NCBI GenBank assembly: GCA_910591455.2
Contig: OU342806.1
Location: 20,640,535 to 20,704,534 of the forward strand
DNA length: 64,000 bases
Origin: Pholis gunnellus
Taxonomy: Eukaryota > Chordata > Actinopteri > Perciformes > Pholidae
Reading direction: 5' to 3'
Positions 35,701 through 47,452 of the stretch are shown in pieces. The translations under genes and the position numbers were made by a program. The notes under the pieces are model-generated. The model saw nothing but the letters and a program-made list of their open reading frames with translations. It had not been told where the DNA came from and did not search any database. The stretch's first letter is position 1, and every line of letters starts with the position of its first letter.

Positions 35701-37889
35701 ATGAAAATAAGCAGTGAAAAATATTGTTTTCAATTGAAACGAAATAAAAACGATAACCTATAAGAAAACTAAAACTAAGCTAAAACAAGAAACAAATGAC
35801 AGCAATAGAAAAGTCAAATAAAATAATTTGAGTTTTATTGTTTCAGCTATAATATATCACTACCAAAAAAAGTTGACTGAAAACGAGAAAAGGAGATGAA
35901 ATAACAAGAACATGATTTAAATATTTAAGTAAATCAAATGCCATTTATCCAAGCTATTCAGCTCAGAGTTATTGTTAGAGTCGGACTAATTGCAGGTGGC
36001 AAGTTTTCTTGTGAGTGTGATCGTGAAAGAGTACTTAAGTTGATTCCCAGCTCACAAGATTAAAACATAATGGCCATTCTAACACAGTTCTTCCATCATT
36101 TATTTTGTTTGTGAATATAGCTTCATCTGAGACATCATCTCTGGCACAAAAACATAAAAAAATTCTGTAAAACTAAATATATAAAAACTAAAGCTAAACC
36201 TTAATGAAAAACTGGAACTAAGCTAAAGCTAGCAAACACACTCTGAAAACTGACATTAACTAAAGTAAAATGAAATCTTAAATTCAAGACTAAAATATAA
36301 AATTAAAAACAATTGAAAATGATAACCTTGAACTGCACTCTACTATTTTTGTTCTGTTTTTTGCACTTTTTCAAATATATTTTTATGTAATATGAATATA
36401 TATTGCAGTGGTGTAATGTAATGTGACTACTGTCTATGTAATTTAAAACCTGTTTAATAAAGCTTTTCTGATGTTTGAGAACAATGTATAGCTTCTGTGG
36501 TGTTTTTATCCAAAAATACAAGAATAATGAACTTATGACAAATGTGAAGCCACTTTAATAAAAAGATGAATTTAAATTATTTGTTGTTATATAATTGGTT
36601 ACACTCAGTGGCATACCACAAATGTCTGGGCCCCGAACATATGTAGCCTCAGTTCATTCCACTATTCTCCTCACTACTAGGACTGTGGTTACACACATTT
36701 CTCCATCCTGAGTTCTTGTTTCAAACTCTTTACAAAGTTATCTTTATCCACATGCCTCTCAACGCAACAGTTCATCTCACATCCAAAATGCACTAATGCA
36801 ACCTAAATGCCACACAACCGGTAGCCCTCTGGTCTCTGAACTTTCCTCCATGAGGACAATAATTATACTATATGTTAATGAATTACAACCGCCAGAAGGA
36901 AAAGTAATCATGCTGGGGAGTAGCTGTGGTCCTTCTTATTTTATTTTTTTAAATTGTTGAGATGAAGCAGAGTGTAGCAAATACTTTATAGTAATTTTGT
37001 GTTATGTTGTGAATTAGTTTGTAGATATGTGCAAAATGGATTGTAAATACAGTTTTGGTGGTGGTTGAGTCATATCACTGTCATCGAATGCATTTTGTGT
37101 CAAAGCAATTCAAGATTATCCATGAATGGTATTAAATACAGCTTCCCCTGTTTTCACTATGATAAATAACCATGGCATTAGGATAATGATGAAAAAAAAA
37201 CGTAAATAATGGGACTGATGGTATGACTTTTATGAGGCAGGTGAGTGCGAGGCAGCATGGAGAGGGCCTAAATGCCGACAATCCAGGTGAACAAGAACAG
37301 CTCAGTGATTTATTGAAAATGAAGGTCGGCTTACTGGCATGGGGAGCAAGTACGAAGAGAAGTGAAAGAGAATCCACAGGTGAGTGTGAATGGCAGGTGA
37401 CTACGACAGGTGGAAAAGTCAAAGAGCATCTGGTGGACAGGTATAGAATGGCAATGACTGCAAGGTGTTAAAGAAATGTATGGGCCTGGGGAAGTGGGAA
37501 CGGCAGAATGGAGTGGCAGAGAAGCAGAGGTAGTGACAATGTTATACCCGTCATACTGTCTTACTTGTTGAATCATTATTGTGTTCATAATAGGACTACT
37601 GTTTAGTGGTGGTAAGTAGGAGTGGCAATTCAGCAAAAGCAGGTGTGGTAATGTTCTCAAGGCCTTGGTATGCAATCCAATCCTTTCACAGGCTTATTAC
37701 AGGACTGTGACAGCCACACATACCAGATGTTTGGGGATGTAATGAGAATTTCAACAAATATGCAACAATACGCTTTTGCTATGTGACTTGGTAATGGTTT
37801 AGTCTGACAAATTCTGATCGTACAAGCAAAATGAATGTGTTCAGTTTATCTCTTAAAATCCGAACTCCAAAGTGTCATTTAACAGGAGG
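35701..37889. other. Intergenic spacer of unit 1
   Basis: No gene recognised. Minus-strand ORFs of up to 114 codons recur in unit 2 (56960-57304) but resemble no known protein. About 360 bp (near 35950-36310) is absent from unit 2. Confidence 0.45.
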
Positions 37890-38290
37890 TTAAAGTTCTT
37901 CTTTCTTCTTTAGGATTATCTGACGCACCATTTCAGCTATTTTGGGTCTGATTTCTTTGACAGAAACTTCTGGTCCCCATGCATCCGACACGTTGCCATT
38001 TACATCAACAAGATACTTCCAGAAATTCCAGTCAGGCTCATTTCCAGAAGACTCTGCAGAGAATGAGGGAAGGAAAACGAGTTAATATGAATCAGTTATT
38101 GCCATCTTCCTTTGTTCCTTTATTTCATTTCTGCACTCTTTTATTTATTCTCCTGCTGCCCAAACTGGTTGCAGAGGAAGGCCAGCACATTGAAGTGATA
38201 CGGCCCAAAGTCCCGCTGGAGCTGCTGCAGGTCTTCGTAGTGCTCTTCAGTGAAGCCACATTCACTGGCTACATTCACCACCAGGGACAC
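37890..38290 (-). pseudogene. GPX7/GPX8-like glutathione peroxidase relic (unit 1)
   Basis: Two GPX exons are recognisable on the minus strand. The first (38290 to about 38150) follows a good acceptor (TTTGGCTTTAG) and encodes VSLVVNVASECGFTEEHYED, the Cys-type peroxidatic motif of GPX7/8, running on to NVLAFLCNQFGQQE. It then hits a stop after two unrelated codons. The last exon (38053-37890) encodes EPDWNFWKYLVDVNGNVSDA to a stop after a KKKEEL tail. The central part of the peroxidase fold and exon 1 (signal peptide) are missing, and Pro of the FPCNQFG motif has become Leu. It looks like an internally deleted gene fragment rather than a processed copy, because the acceptor sites remain. Confidence 0.85.
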
Positions 38291-40162
38291 CTAAAGCCAA
38301 AGGAACACACTGTGAAGACACTACAGCAACAGCCCTTTCTGGTTGATTGTTTCATGGCTGTTTCACCTCAGGGTGTAGTTGTTTTGTTGCACATGTAACC
38401 GCACCCTACAGTGAAGTCACAGTGTACTGGCACACCCAGGTGTAGTTTAGCAAAGTTAATTTTAGTATTTCTTCACTTCACTACATCTCATACGGACATA
38501 TTGTACTTTTACGCCAGTGCATTTACCTGACAGCTGCAGTTGTTGATTACTTTGCAGTGAAAGATTCTATATCAAAGCAAATATGATTCGCTTACAAAAT
38601 GCATGTTTGCAGTTCCACCAAGTGACTTCCCCACTAAATTTCTCTCATGAAAAATCTCTCATTTAAATAGCTTTCCCATCATGTAGCAATAATTCAGTTG
38701 AAAGCCCAACATATGACTACAAATGTTCATCAGAACTTTGTTTTGTCCTCTTCTTACTCCATTTAAGTTGCATTATACAAGATCGGGAGCATTTTGATTG
38801 CCTGTCAACGGCTGTCAACGCGGCAGCGCCTAATGTGGCATCTTTGAGCTATTGGTGTGAACAGTAAACACTAAACTACCTAACTGCATATACAGTATGC
38901 AGCATTTTAACTAGCCCCACCTCCACCAGCTACAACAGTTAAATGCTTATTATAATTGGGTGCATCAGTATTAACAATAAATGGGCGTCATTCACCAACT
39001 GTTATGTAATTTCTTCCTAAAACTCACCTACATAGTTTTGATGAAGACTCTGACATTCACCAATGTTTTTTTATTTGGGATTTGTTCTCAGGTATAAGAA
39101 CCACATCTACTGACACTCAAGAGCACATTTGAGTGGTGACATGTTTGTTTCAAATAATTTGTTATTGCATTTCTTCATTTCTACAGTTGTAATACATAGG
39201 ATTCATATTACAATATGTGTTCATTTATAATAGGTTTTAATAAGAATTTCCATTACAGTGGAAACTGCTGATAGTGATCACAGTGATTTGTCACATATAT
39301 GGATCAAAACGTTTAGGAGAGAATCATTACTATATAAATAAATAATGTCCTTATGGTAATCAAGTAGTCCGCTTTGAGTGTTTATTTTGGGTCTTTTTAT
39401 ACATGACAGATATGGAAACAAATCTAAATAGTTCATATTATATTTTTATATTTGGCAGTGATAGCCTACAGTTTTTATCAGGACTATTAAATATTTAGAA
39501 ATGTAGTAAACCACCAGTCAACCAGCTTAGTAACCAATTTGCTCTACTGATGTTACTGTATTTGAAAACAGCAAAATTGTGTTTTAGGTTATAGCCTAAT
39601 TATAATTTGAACTACAGTAAGCTATATTCTATATACAGTACTGTAATGTATTATAGTGTATTTGAAATATACACAACATTTTTGAAACAGTCATTCAAAT
39701 TGTGTAAATAGCGAAATTGTCCGTTTCATAACTTTAAATTTATATAATAAATAATAGTAGTAATTTATATGACAGTAAATACCTCAACGAGTACTAACAT
39801 TCCATGAATCAAACGTAGACTTCTAATGAACTTTCTCAAGAATAAATTCAAGAAACAAAGAGTAGATATTGGTGAATGAACGTTTTTTCATGCAGGACTG
39901 TTGGCAGGCTGTGATGGAGTATTGTTACGTTGCTGTACTGTTCATTTTACTTCGGTACAGGATCTGAATACTTCTTTCACTGAATGAGAGTTCCATGTCT
40001 GACGAGATCAATGCCTTTGTTGTTTACCTTTTCATGCTAAGTGTAAGTGACGTGGTCATGGGTTGACCTGTACAGATACACGTCATGGAAAAAGTTGAGT
40101 ATGTTCGTGCAGGTTATTAACGTTGACACGCCCGCAGACTGACACTCGAACCTGTCTTTCAG
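38291..40162. other. Unit 1/unit 2 junction spacer
   Basis: No gene. It contains diverged hAT-like terminal sequence (near 38460-38560 and 39950-39985) and the junction between duplication units at about 39393. Confidence 0.5.
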
Positions 40163-43100
40163 GGTTTGATCTCACCAGTAACGTTCAGGCTGGTTTCCTG
40201 TTTGGGATCCCGGTAGCGGGGACCATGGCACACTCATACGTCACTTCCTTTACCTCGCTGGAGGAGGTGTGGCCACAAGTGAGTACTCCCTCCTGCAATC
40301 ACTCTCAAAGGACCACACCAATGATTCTAAAGCTTTTTTTAGCTCGACGATTACAAGTTGTGTGTTTTTACTGCCTAGTGCAAAAGGCTGTCCACTGTAA
40401 GAGTGTTGTGTGCACACATCAAAAGGTTTAGTCAGTAGCGTATCGCTGATAAGACATCATATCATTTAGATAATTGAAAATAATCAACGGTTAAATCAAG
40501 CTAAAGAATAACACACACTTGTTTTTTTCAACTTCTTTGTTTTAGTTCTTCAGTTTGGAACTCAATTGTGGCTTCACCATTTACATTATGGCATATATGG
40601 GATCAAACATCAGAACAATACAGTACAAATCATGTTGAATTCAAACATGGCAAGGTGTGAAATCTTTCAGGGTTATCGTCGTCGTTCTCCAAAGAACAAT
40701 AGGCGATCATGTGGGAAAGAAGTTAACTGTGTCCTTAATAACATGTCCCCGTATCACGTCTCCAATCAGACTCTTGTGGCGCTGAATGGGGACCCCGATC
40801 CAGTCGACATCATTTCGTTGACGAAGGGCTGGTTGAGTCGTGTGTGTGAGCTTCTGGGAGGTGAGCCTGGGAAGATCCACGAGGGCGAGTTGGCGGCTTT
40901 CTTGTCCTACGCCATCGCCTACCCTCAGAACTTCCTGCCTGTGATTGACAGCTACAGTGTTGGCTGGTAACTAGCGGTGCTACGTTTTATACTGAACAAA
41001 CTATGTGTTGAGGCTTTTACCAGGTGATTGTTGACAAGCGTCTCACTTTCTGGAGAATCTCTGTTTCAGGCCTCTGGTTTCATGCAATTTCACTTCAAAT
41101 CCCTCAAAAATATATAGATTAATAAAGTAAATAATAATTAATAAGGTAAATAATAATACATTTTCTCCGCTTTCTAACTTCAACAATATACATAGTATAC
41201 TGTGTGTTGCACAATGGGGACAAATAGCTCAGTACATTTTGAGGTACTTGTATTTTACTTCAGTATTTCCATTTTATGCTATTTTATATATCAACGACAA
41301 TTCACAGCAAACTCTTGTACTTTTTTACTGCACTACATTCATTTGACAGTTCATATTAACAAAATACATTACAAAATACATTACAATATACATGGTAAAA
41401 ACATATAATCAGCTTACAAAATACAGCAAATATTGAACCGGTGGTCCCCAACCGTTTTTGGGTCGTACAAAAAAGCAGTGTGTAACTGGGTCTCACATGA
41501 GTTCCACCAAAGAGTGATTTTTTTTTTCGGCTTAACTTCTCACATGGTTTAATTTCAAACACTGTTACTGACCCAAAGAGGTCAAAGTATCCAATAATTC
41601 ACTAAAAAAGCTAAATTAATATTTCTTTGTGTTTCTGTTTCTTTCCTCTCCCATTAATGCTCTCATGGCCCCTCAGTCAGGTCTGTTGGGATCCACTGGA
41701 CTAAATGATCGAACTGTATAAACCAGTTTAAAACTAGCTTCACCTCGAGCAGCTACAGCTGAAAAATGCTGCGTACACATTGATGCATCAATATTGATTT
41801 CATAATTTAATTAATTAAAGTGCATCAGTCACAAGGGCCGATTGTCTGCAAAATGAGTACTTGTACTTTTTAATACTTAAAGTAAACTTAGCTGATAATA
41901 CCTCTGTACTTTGACTTAAGTCGAATTCTAAATGCAGGACTTTTACTTGTATTTGAGTATTTTGACATTGTGATATTAGTACTTTTGTTAAAGTAAAGGA
42001 TGGCAGTCCTTCGTTCACCACTGATGTTGCATCTTTTATTTCATAACAAAGGCATTACAACAACACATGTAGCCTAAAATCAGTGGTGTATAAAGTACCC
42101 AAAAGCCATACTTGAGTAAAAGTAAAGATACCTTACTGGAAAACGACTCCAGTAAAAGTGAAAGTCACCTCTTAAAATACTACTTGAGTAAAAGTCTTAA
42201 AGTATCTGATATTTACTGTACTTAAGTATCAAAAGTAGTTTTCTGATATTAAATGTACTTAAGTATTGAAAGTAAAAGTACAAGTACATGCTGTTAATAA
42301 AAAAGCAAAGAGTCAGAATTTTGAGAATTATGAAGTTTATTCTTTTAAGTGCTGTGGCCACCATGACCAAGGACAAGGAGTTGTGTTGAAAATAATTGGG
42401 TTGGCTGTGATCCATCCAGGAGCAACAATGTTCAACATCATATATTGTACATAAGTATACTTTTGCATCTACTATGAACTATGGGCCTGATTTGAACACA
42501 AAGGTTTTGCGCAAGCTGAATCTGCAATTGGTCGACTGCTACCATCATAACTCGATCTGATCATCCACAAAATGACTCAAATATCAAAACATGATCAATA
42601 CTAAAGTATTACAAAACGTAATGCGGCGCTCTCGTTAGCTAACTAGTGCTGCAGTGATTATAGCTATGATGACTCAAATCAACAACATCTCACAACTGTC
42701 AACACTTCCTCAGCTCACTAACTCGCTAGCGATCTGTCTACTACACTAATTGTCTCATTTGATGTACGATAGCTAGCGAACGTTAGCCTAACATACACCA
42801 TGTATAGCTAAATTAGAAGATAAGACACCTGTCTCCCCCCAAAGATATACTCTGTGGGAAACACTGCTAGATATCTGAACAGGTTTATGATCATTATGAT
42901 AGCTAAACATTAACGTTGCGGCTCATGGGATTCATCTTCATTTACCTCAATGTGTTTCCTGTGGTTGGATGGGGAGTTTTTGAATGCTAATATTTCAGTA
43001 GCTTCGGGTAAGCATAAGAGGCACTTCATCCGGTACGAAGAATCTTTCACTCCAACATAAGAAAACATTTCTCGCAAATATGGCCACGGTGTTGGTCTTC

Positions 43101-46100
43101 GTCACCACCGTCGTTTGTTGCGGGAGCAGCAGGTGCTTCCATTTCTGCTTCCATCATCAAATCAGTCATCGTAGAGTGGAATTCTACTCATGTAGTCGCT
43201 CGCTAGCTAGCATCCTGGGCATCACTGGGAATCAAAAAACCGCGGCTTTGAGAGCACTTGTTTGCAGTTGCGTAATAACGTGATTAACCAATGATTTAAC
43301 TTGCAAGCTAGGTCCACTGATTCACCAAACCTGCTTGCTTGCAGCCTGTGTTCCACCACAGTCCCCGACGTTGGTCTCATGATTCATTTTTTTTCTAAAG
43401 ATAGATTTTATTTTGTAGCGAGTAACGAAGGTTTCAGGGGAAATGTATCGGAGTCAAAGTATCAGTTTTCTTTGCAAAATGCAGTGAAATAAAAGTAAAA
43501 GTCAACAGAAATATAAATAGTAAAGTAAAGTACAGATATCCAAAAAAACGACTTAAGTACAGTATTTAGGCACTATACACCACTGCCTAAATACGAATCA
43601 TAGTTAGAGTGAGTAAGAATATAGATAGCAGAGCAGTACTTATTAGTTACTGCAGAAGTACAATGAGCCGTTTGTACCAGCAGGTGTCACTAGTGTCCTC
43701 TGAATGAAATCAGGTTTAGACCAACCAATCTAAAAGTTATATAGTTTGGCTAACACCCTAACCCTCATTTCACATGTCACAGTCACATGTCTTCTAATTA
43801 ATAGCAGGACATCTTTCAGTAATAATTCATCAAAAACTGTGGAAAATCACAATTTCTCAGAACCCAAAGTGACCTATTAATTCCACTAGTTCATGTGTGA
43901 TGCTCATGTGATGAAACGTGTGTGTGTGTGTGTGTGATTTCAGTAGTGGCCTGTTGAACTTCTGTGCGGTGGCCCTGGCCCTGTGTGAACTGGACTACAG
44001 GCCCGTAGGCGTCCGCCTGGACAGCGGGGACCTCTGCACGCAGTCGCTTGATGTCTGTCGTGTCTTCAGACTCTGCAGCGAGCAGTGAGTAAGGTGCCCT
44101 GCTGCATGTGTGCATCTCTAAAAAAAAAAGTGAGAATACGTCTCACTCCTCCAGAGGTCTGTGGCGCGCGTCTGATTCCTGTTCTTCCTCTTTGTTTGGC
44201 TTCATCTCCACAGCTTCTCCGTCTCCGCCTTCGACTCGCTGATCATCGTTGGAACCAATAACATCACAGAGCAAAGCATGGCGGAGCTCAACAAGAAGGT
44301 AGACTGTGACTGAACAGGTGGATTGTTTATGATGATTGTGATTCTTTTTCTCTGATGTTCTGTGTTATTATTCCAGGAGAATGAGATCGATGTGGTCGGG
44401 GTTGGAACACATCTGGTCACCTGCACGCGGCAACCCTCGCTGGGCTGTGTGTATAAGGTAACGCGCTTCATCGTCTCTCCAAATGCCTCAAACTCACTTC
44501 TCCGTTTTTTTAACATGTCATTTTTTTGTATGTGTATTAGCTAGTGGAGGTGAGGGGAAAGCCCAGGATGAAGATCAGCGAGGACCCAGAGAAAAGCACT
44601 GTCCCCGGGAGGAAAGCCGTCTACAGGCTAATAGACGCCGAGGGTGAGAATCCACGTCTGTCTTCAACTCTCTTCACCAAAAATTGCAAACCACTTATTT
44701 CCCTCTTGTGTTTTCACCATCTTATTTTAGTTTTGGCTGTTTTAGCTGCACAACTTTGCCATCCCAAGAGCTACATGTGACACACCAACAGACGACCGTG
44801 TCCATCTCTTTAATGTCTCTGGGTGTATTAGGGCCATTATTCAACGATATATATGTGATCTTTGCAATAAGGAGAGAAAGCACCTTACATTTTTAAAGGA
44901 ATTCAGTTCGCTGGATCACCCAAAACAGACTTCTACCGATTTATTCCATTGATAATATTCATTTTATTGTGAGAAAGTATTGTATTCATATCACCCACAC
45001 AGGATGCTCATGTTCACATTTGAGCCTAAGTACAGGTTCAACTCGCAAAAGTTGAGCCATCTTTGGCAACGTGGAGCTGAGCCCAACAAGTTAGGATGGA
45101 CAAAAAAAAAGTCACCACTTGGTAAACAAACCCTTTTTGATTTCGGAAACACAATGTCCTACTGACACCACCCCTCGTTACAGTCGTAATGTCGTAATGC
45201 TGTAATAATAGAATCCTTTGGTCTCCTGGTGTATGACGAGCATCGCAGCCTCACTGGGCTGCCAGCGCGCTTGTAAACGTTTTCAAGGCTTCCCACTCTT
45301 TTTTTTTCCCGTCCCTCGCAGGCCATCCTTTTCTGGACCTGGTGAGTCTCGCTGTGGAGTCTCCTCCAGAGGCGGGAGTGTCTCTGAGCTGTTACCCGCT
45401 GATGATGTGTGATAACTCCTGTGTCTCAGTCATTCCAGCTCAGGTCACCTGTCTGCGCCAGGAGGTGTTCACCAAAGGACAGGTGAGGATGGACCGGAGC
45501 TGCTCAAAGATTTTTGTATCTTTTTTAAATGAGTAGACTAGTTGCTGTTGCTCTTGTTTCTTATCCACCATCACGTCCATATTTGTGGGTTCTCATCTGA
45601 ACAAAAGTCTGTTGAATTGTACACCAGAAGTGGACTGGAAGGCTGTATAAAGTGTGCATTATCTCCCTTGTGGACTTGATGTATTGGACAGCAGTAGACC
45701 CTCTGGACTTCATAGGGAAGACACACCCTTAAAGTCTCCAATTTGAATTCAGCCCTCGTCTCTCTCTGTACACTTTAACCATAATCTGAAAGCAGCAAAT
45801 TCAAATATTTGATGTGGGTTATTTTTATTCAAAGGTATTATGGGAAAGAAAAGAAAAAACAATTTAGGATGAAACACAAAAAAGATGAATATCCTCTTTG
45901 TGGTCCTTCAGTGCAGAAAGTCACCCGGCATGTACTGTATGTGATTCAGCAGTAGAATGTATAATAAACCACAGTTAATACCAGTATCATACTTATTAAT
46001 AAAAAGATAGATTTGTTGCTTCGTAACAGTGCAAAACAAGACAATATTGCAGGGCCGTGCTGTGTAGGAGTTGAGTCTTTATGAATGCGTCTCCCACTCT

Positions 46101-46399
46101 TTCTAGGTCACACACCCTCTGAGCAGCGCTGCAGAAACTAGAGTAAAGGTCCAGAGTTCCCTCCAGACTCTGCACCCCCGACACAAGAGGCTGCAGGAGC
46201 CCGACTCTTACACGGTGAGCTTCACACACAAACACATCTGGACTGGATACACACAAATGACACAAATGAATACAGAGCTTCTCATCTTATCTGCGGCGTT
46301 CTCTTCCACCAGGTGGCGCTGTCGGATAATCTCCATCACCTGGTCACAGAGATCCAAAAAGGAAACGCCATCAACAGCAACTTTCTTTTTGCCAACTAA
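40163..46399 (+). CDS. naprt: Partial naprt copy: exons 5-13 only, frame intact
   Basis: Exons 40163-40278, 40770-40966, 43944-44084, 44214-44298, 44377-44457, 44541-44643, 45322-45482, 46107-46214, 46313-46399. Every exon has the same length as in the complete gene, all splice sites are GT-AG, and there is no stop before the TAA. Exons 6 and 9-12 look identical to unit 1. Exon 7 has one Arg to Cys change, and exon 13 has four amino-acid changes. The catalytic-site His (GTMAHS) and Arg (GVRLDSGD) are present; the N-terminal half, including the LLTDLYQ Tyr, is not. There is no ATG or promoter before exon 5. It is either a gene fragment or an alternative 3' half spliced to naprt exons 1-4. Confidence 0.85.
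41840..42080. mobile_element. hAT-like terminal fragment next to the hAT insertion
   Basis: This unit 2-specific segment carries repeated GTACTTTT/AAGTA motifs and ends in TTCACCACTG-type sequence near 42015-42024, like the end of fish hAT-type non-autonomous elements. It directly precedes the element at 42081. Confidence 0.4.
42081..43585. mobile_element. Non-autonomous hAT-like transposon, 1.5 kb
   Basis: Ends are inverted (CAGTGGTGTATA at left, TATACACCACTG at right) and flanked by near-identical 8-mers CCTAAAAT and CCTAAATA, the length expected of a hAT target duplication. Subterminal sequence is dense in AAGTACTTAAGTA-like repeats. There is no transposase ORF. It lies in intron 6 of the unit 2 naprt copy and is absent from unit 1, so it inserted after the duplication or was lost from unit 1. 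Confidence 0.75.
43919..43936 (+). repeat. (TG)9 tract at acceptor of exon 7, naprt copy 2
   Basis: Counterpart of the (TG)53 tract at 30351-30456, shorter by 44 units. Confidence 0.9.
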
Positions 46400-47382
46400 A
46401 TATAATCCTAGACAACTGCTCTCTTGTCATCTCCTGTGTTTTTTTTTTGTTTTGTCTTTTTATTGACCGTCTTTTCCAAAGTGCCTCCTGGTGAGAGAAA
46501 TGCATACGTTTGTAGAGCATTCTCCCAATAAACCTACTCTCCAAATATAGGAATACACGAATGTGTTGTGGCCTATGTCATTCAGCTAATGTCTGTACAA
46601 CAGGGTTAAGATGAGCACAGCTTGACTTTGTACTTTTGCAAGCCCAGAGTGGACAGATGGAAGCAAATGGAATGTTTTGTCGGGTTGCCAGTTCCACAGC
46701 ATTTCAACTGATTTCAAGAAGCACACCCAAAGCCAGTAAGAGTATAATAATGTGTGAGTAAGGACATTCCTTTGCATAGTACATCAGACTATTTCCTCCC
46801 TGTCAGAACAATGTCTTTCACATTGACTCTATTATTTGTTTTGGCGTCAAGGAAATCTGGTATTTCTTTTCTCTTTGGCTCACTGACGCACGACACAAAA
46901 CAACAAACTAATTAAAAATAAAAAAATAAACTTTCTGCTGTGCATTACTGCTACTTTGAAAGAATTATTAAAAGGCACTGAAATTACATGACATGATCAT
47001 GGACTTATTTTCATCGTTGTCCCTTGGAATTACACAATCCACCATCCTTTATTAAGACCTAGACATTCAATCTCTAAAATAAAGAAATAATGTGTTACTA
47101 GAAAAGAACTGGTGAAAAAACTGGATGAGAAATATTTTCAGAAAGCAGAAGAGGGTAATGATTATTAAAGACACCCAAATAAGAAATAATTCATATTTAA
47201 ATGTAAAACTTAAGAATTAAGTATTTATACTTTACTATCTGAGTAAACATAAAAAATGTAAAAGGGTGTGGGAGGGTTTGTTGACGTGATGCTTTTCAAA
47301 GTAACAAAAGAAGATATAAGAACACACCCAATGCCCAAGGTTTTTACGCATGAGTTGTACTATTTATACAACACCTTTGCAG
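46400..47382. other. Spacer between naprt copy 2 and LY6 copy B
   Basis: Contains the copy 2 polyadenylation signal (AATAAA, 46527). Two blocks (about 46665-46770 and 46880-47060) are shared with unit 3 but missing from unit 1. No gene. Confidence 0.5.
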
Positions 47383-47391
47383 TATATAAAG
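47383..47391 (+). promoter_or_regulatory. TATA box of LY6 gene copy B
   Basis: TATATAAAG, 70 bases upstream of the start codon, in the same context as copies A and C. Confidence 0.65.
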
Positions 47392-47452
47392 TATTGTGGA
47401 TATGAAGGTGTAGTATCCAGTAAAACTAATCTACAGTACTTACCTGTTCATC

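Noticed and set aside
37331..37675. 114-codon minus-strand ORF retained in both units (also 56960-57304)
   Set aside because: Its conservation is explained by recent duplication. Composition is unremarkable and no domain, signal peptide or splice context was seen.
40123..40162. Possible new start for naprt copy 2 upstream of exon 5
   Set aside because: The open frame reads through the acceptor, but begins with TTG, not ATG, and the same frame exists in unit 1.
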